A DNA stretch of 64,000 bases from Atrichornis clamosus (taxonomy: Eukaryota; Chordata; Aves; Passeriformes; Menuridae): NCBI GenBank assembly GCA_013400975.1, contig WBMZ01012771.1:186001-250000 (forward strand), in the 5' to 3' direction. The notes beneath the pieces were generated by a model. The model worked only from the letters and a program-made list of their open reading frames with translations. It had not been told where the DNA came from and did no database searches. Below are positions 62,167 through 64,000 of the stretch, piece after piece; the stretch's first letter is position 1; every line of letters starts with the position of its first letter. The translations under genes were made by a program, and so were the position numbers.

Positions 62167-62302
62167 TCTCATTATCCTGCTCTGATTCTGTTAGTGTAAT
62201 ACATTCACTTTCATATCTTTAAGCCTGTTTTGCATGTGATCTCTCTCCTGGTCCCTTTTCTCTGGTGGGTTCCTGGCATCTGGCCAGGGTCAACCTATGA
62301 CA

Positions 62303-62850
62303 CATAGGTTGGATCATTTAAGCTGGAAGGGAAATCAGGTCTCTAGTTCAGTGAGATCAGTCCAGGTTGCTCAGGGTTTAATCCTGTTGGCTTAATCAGA
62401 CCTGGAAAAACCCCCAGAGGTGGGGACTACACAGGCTCTCTGAGCAGCCTCTTCCAGTGGTGGGGAAAAAATTCAACTTATGATTATTGCTCATCCACCC
62501 ACCAAGCATTGTTCTTATCAGGTCCCATCTTCAACCAGTCCTCCACCCCCACAAAACTGGCCCTTCTGCAGGCTGATCAAGTTCATCAGTCTCTGCTCAC
62601 AGGGCAGGTGCTCCAGTCTCAGCCAGCTTGGAGGCTCCACAATGAGTTCACCATAGTTTATTTATATCTCTTCTATATTGAGAGCCCAAAACTGGATACA
62701 GTATTCCAGATGTGGTCTAATAAGTGCTGAACAGTGGAAGATAATCACTTTTCTCAGTCTATGTGTTATGCTTCAATCTCTAATTCTCTGTGAAACCTGG
62801 CTATGTGCAGATACCAGCCTTTTTGCTTTCAGGGTTTTAATAGCTCATGT
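62303..62850 (-). mobile_element. CR1 retrotransposon, minus orientation, split by LTR at its 3' tail
   Basis: Reverse-oriented CR1 text starts right at the LTR's right edge (GGTTGGATCATTTAAGCTGG, AAGGGAAATCAGGTCTCTAG), continues with GAGCAGCCTCTTCCAG and AGTATTCCAGATGTGGTCTA, and fades by about 62850. The few CR1 end-repeat bases that belong to it (GATAGCATAG, 61348-61357) are on the other side of the LTR. Removing the LTR and one CATAG joins them. The copy is 5'-truncated and has no usable frame. Confidence 0.85.
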
Positions 62851-64000
62851 AAAAAGGAGATGTAAAATGCAATATTAAAAAAAAGAAGAAAAAAGCAAGC
62901 TTGAATTTTCACACTGAAAAATATAGAGTTCACTGCTGTTATTTCATTTATCCCTGTAACAATGCATGAGGTTTTCCAATACACTACTGATTTACTTTAA
63001 TACTTTAAACTGCTCTGTACCTCCAGCTATTTGTTTCTTTTTCTTTTTTTTTTCCTTCTGGGAATTTTCTGTTCCTGTTTTTTACACCACATCTTTACTT
63101 TTATTTATCTCCCTATGGTGATTTTCTTAGCATATGAGTAATCTACTCCTGAATATCTGGGAAAAAAACCCTTGTACACACATTGAAATGAATATTTAAT
63201 GTATTTTTTATCAGCATTTGTTACTTCTTTTTTTTTTTTTTGTGGGAATGCACAAAGATGCAGAAACAAATATTAATTAACAGGTAAGCAAAAGAAAAAA
63301 ATCCAGCCAGAGCAGAAATAAATAGAAGTTTTTTATTTTGATTACATTAGAGTGGATGCTTGCAGATTTTCAGACACTAAGCTGTGTTAGATGAGTTTTG
63401 TATCCAGGGCTGCCAGGGGGAGCTCTTCTGCAAGTAGCTGTACAGGTGGAGCCTCTTCCAAACCTGACTTTCCCACCATCAGGGAGCAGATGGATCTCCA
63501 AGGAAAAGGTCACTTCAAACATGTTACATTTTTTAAATCCTGACCCATCTTAATTGCTTGCCCAGTGGGTGCTTGCTTAGAATGTTGTCAGCTCCCAGTA
63601 TGCCATTGTCAGTTTTTCCAGATATTTTGAATTTTCTGTTTATTTGTTTTTGTTTTTTTTTCACCAAAGAGGACAGCTTCTGGAAATAAGTGTTTACAAA
63701 AGAGAGAAAGACTTCACACTTATATTTACAAGGGAGTTTTTTTCAGTAAATCATTTGAAAAAAAAGCCCAGTCTTTCCCTCAACAAAGAAAACATGTAAA
63801 AATGTTTAGGTAGAAGAAAAGGATCATGACTAATAGCCATGTTCTAACACAAATTTTAGTTAGCATATTTTGAAATTTCCATAGAAATTTTTTAAAAAGT
63901 TATTTTTGTAGGAAATGTTTATTTTAAACGAGGGTAAAAGCAATTTGCAAAATAATTAAGCCTTTAAATAGGAATCGAAATATAAAAAGTTCTGCAGGAA
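62851..64000. other. Gene-free stretch
   Basis: AT-rich DNA with T runs (63049, 63229-63241). A GC-richer part at about 63390-63510 is not recognised. No gene is supported up to the window end. Confidence 0.6.

Larger units (their letters stand above)
61358..62302 (+). mobile_element. Solo ERV LTR (type B) inserted in a CR1, with 5-bp target duplication
   Basis: The LTR starts TGTCCTGGCCTTGTAAGG and ends GGTCAACCTATGACA. CATAG lies directly outside both ends (61353-61357 and 62303-62307), a 5-bp target duplication typical of ERVL-type integration. It is the same family as 48718-49844, in the opposite orientation: both share the ...GAGAAGCTGCTGG(A/T)AGCT start region, the GC-rich middle with 45-bp units and the TTGACC/GGTCAA end. 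No internal genes are left, so homologous recombination between two LTRs has removed them. The interior open frame of 137 codons at 61623-62036 is not a gene. The 3' part holds a perfect 45-bp duplication. Confidence 0.92.

Noticed and set aside
1..64000. Complete retrovirus, phage, plasmid, CRISPR array or biosynthetic cluster
   Set aside because: Only LTRs without internal gag, pol or env genes are present. There are no regularly spaced repeats, no dense gene arrays and no ribosome binding sites. All signs point to vertebrate intergenic or intronic DNA.
1..64000. tRNA, rRNA, snRNA or microRNA genes
   Set aside because: I saw no cloverleaf with A and B boxes, no rRNA-like blocks and no hairpin of 60 or more bases with a long near-perfect stem. 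A covariance-model search could still find small ones.

Overview
This 64 kb window looks like bird nuclear DNA, most likely from a songbird or a close neoavian relative. The base composition is AT-rich. Recognisable repeats are almost all CR1 non-LTR retrotransposons, with the CR1-type 3' end, plus solo LTRs of avian endogenous retroviruses. There are no operons, bacterial genes, CRISPR arrays or tRNA/rRNA genes. No complete protein-coding gene can be supported. The window reads as an intergenic desert or the interior of a very large intron, and subfamily names and species are inferences.

Layout. 1-1.8 kb: featureless AT-rich DNA. 1821-2399: an LTR in plus orientation with a TATA box. 4.98-6.5 kb: a long, decayed CR1 (plus) that lacks its 3' end. 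6.5-15.5 kb: quiet DNA. 15.5-16.3 kb: a probable LTR (minus). 19.4-20.6 kb: a CR1 (minus). 21.9-22.4 kb: a second copy of the first LTR type, inverted. 24345-25394: a GC-rich solo LTR bounded by AAGTT target duplications. 25.4-48.4 kb: mostly quiet DNA with an old CR1 relic at 33.6-34.6 kb, a smaller relic at 31.1 kb, several short perfect hairpins and a GC-rich patch at 42.8-43.3 kb. 48.5-49.8 kb: a CR1 fragment and an LTR (minus). 49.8-59.1 kb: quiet, but with the best exon-like signals. 59.1-62.9 kb: a dense repeat cluster of CR1, LTR, and an LTR nested in the 3' tail of another CR1.

The CR1 copies carry reverse transcriptase remnants, and each has lost catalytic residues in its own way (a deletion of the active-site box, FADD to FADQ, FADD to FDKN). 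All are dead. The LTRs have no internal retroviral genes beside them, so they are solo LTRs or fragments. The long open frames in the window (up to about 200 codons) lie antisense inside GC-rich LTRs or CR1 copies and are not genes.

I found no convincing new biological system. The points most worth checking are the dated nested insertion at 61.3-62.9 kb, a few short segments with good splice signals (47386-47468, 57291-57332, 57481-57567, 58116-58154), and a pair of perfect hairpins at 37.2 and 38.0 kb.
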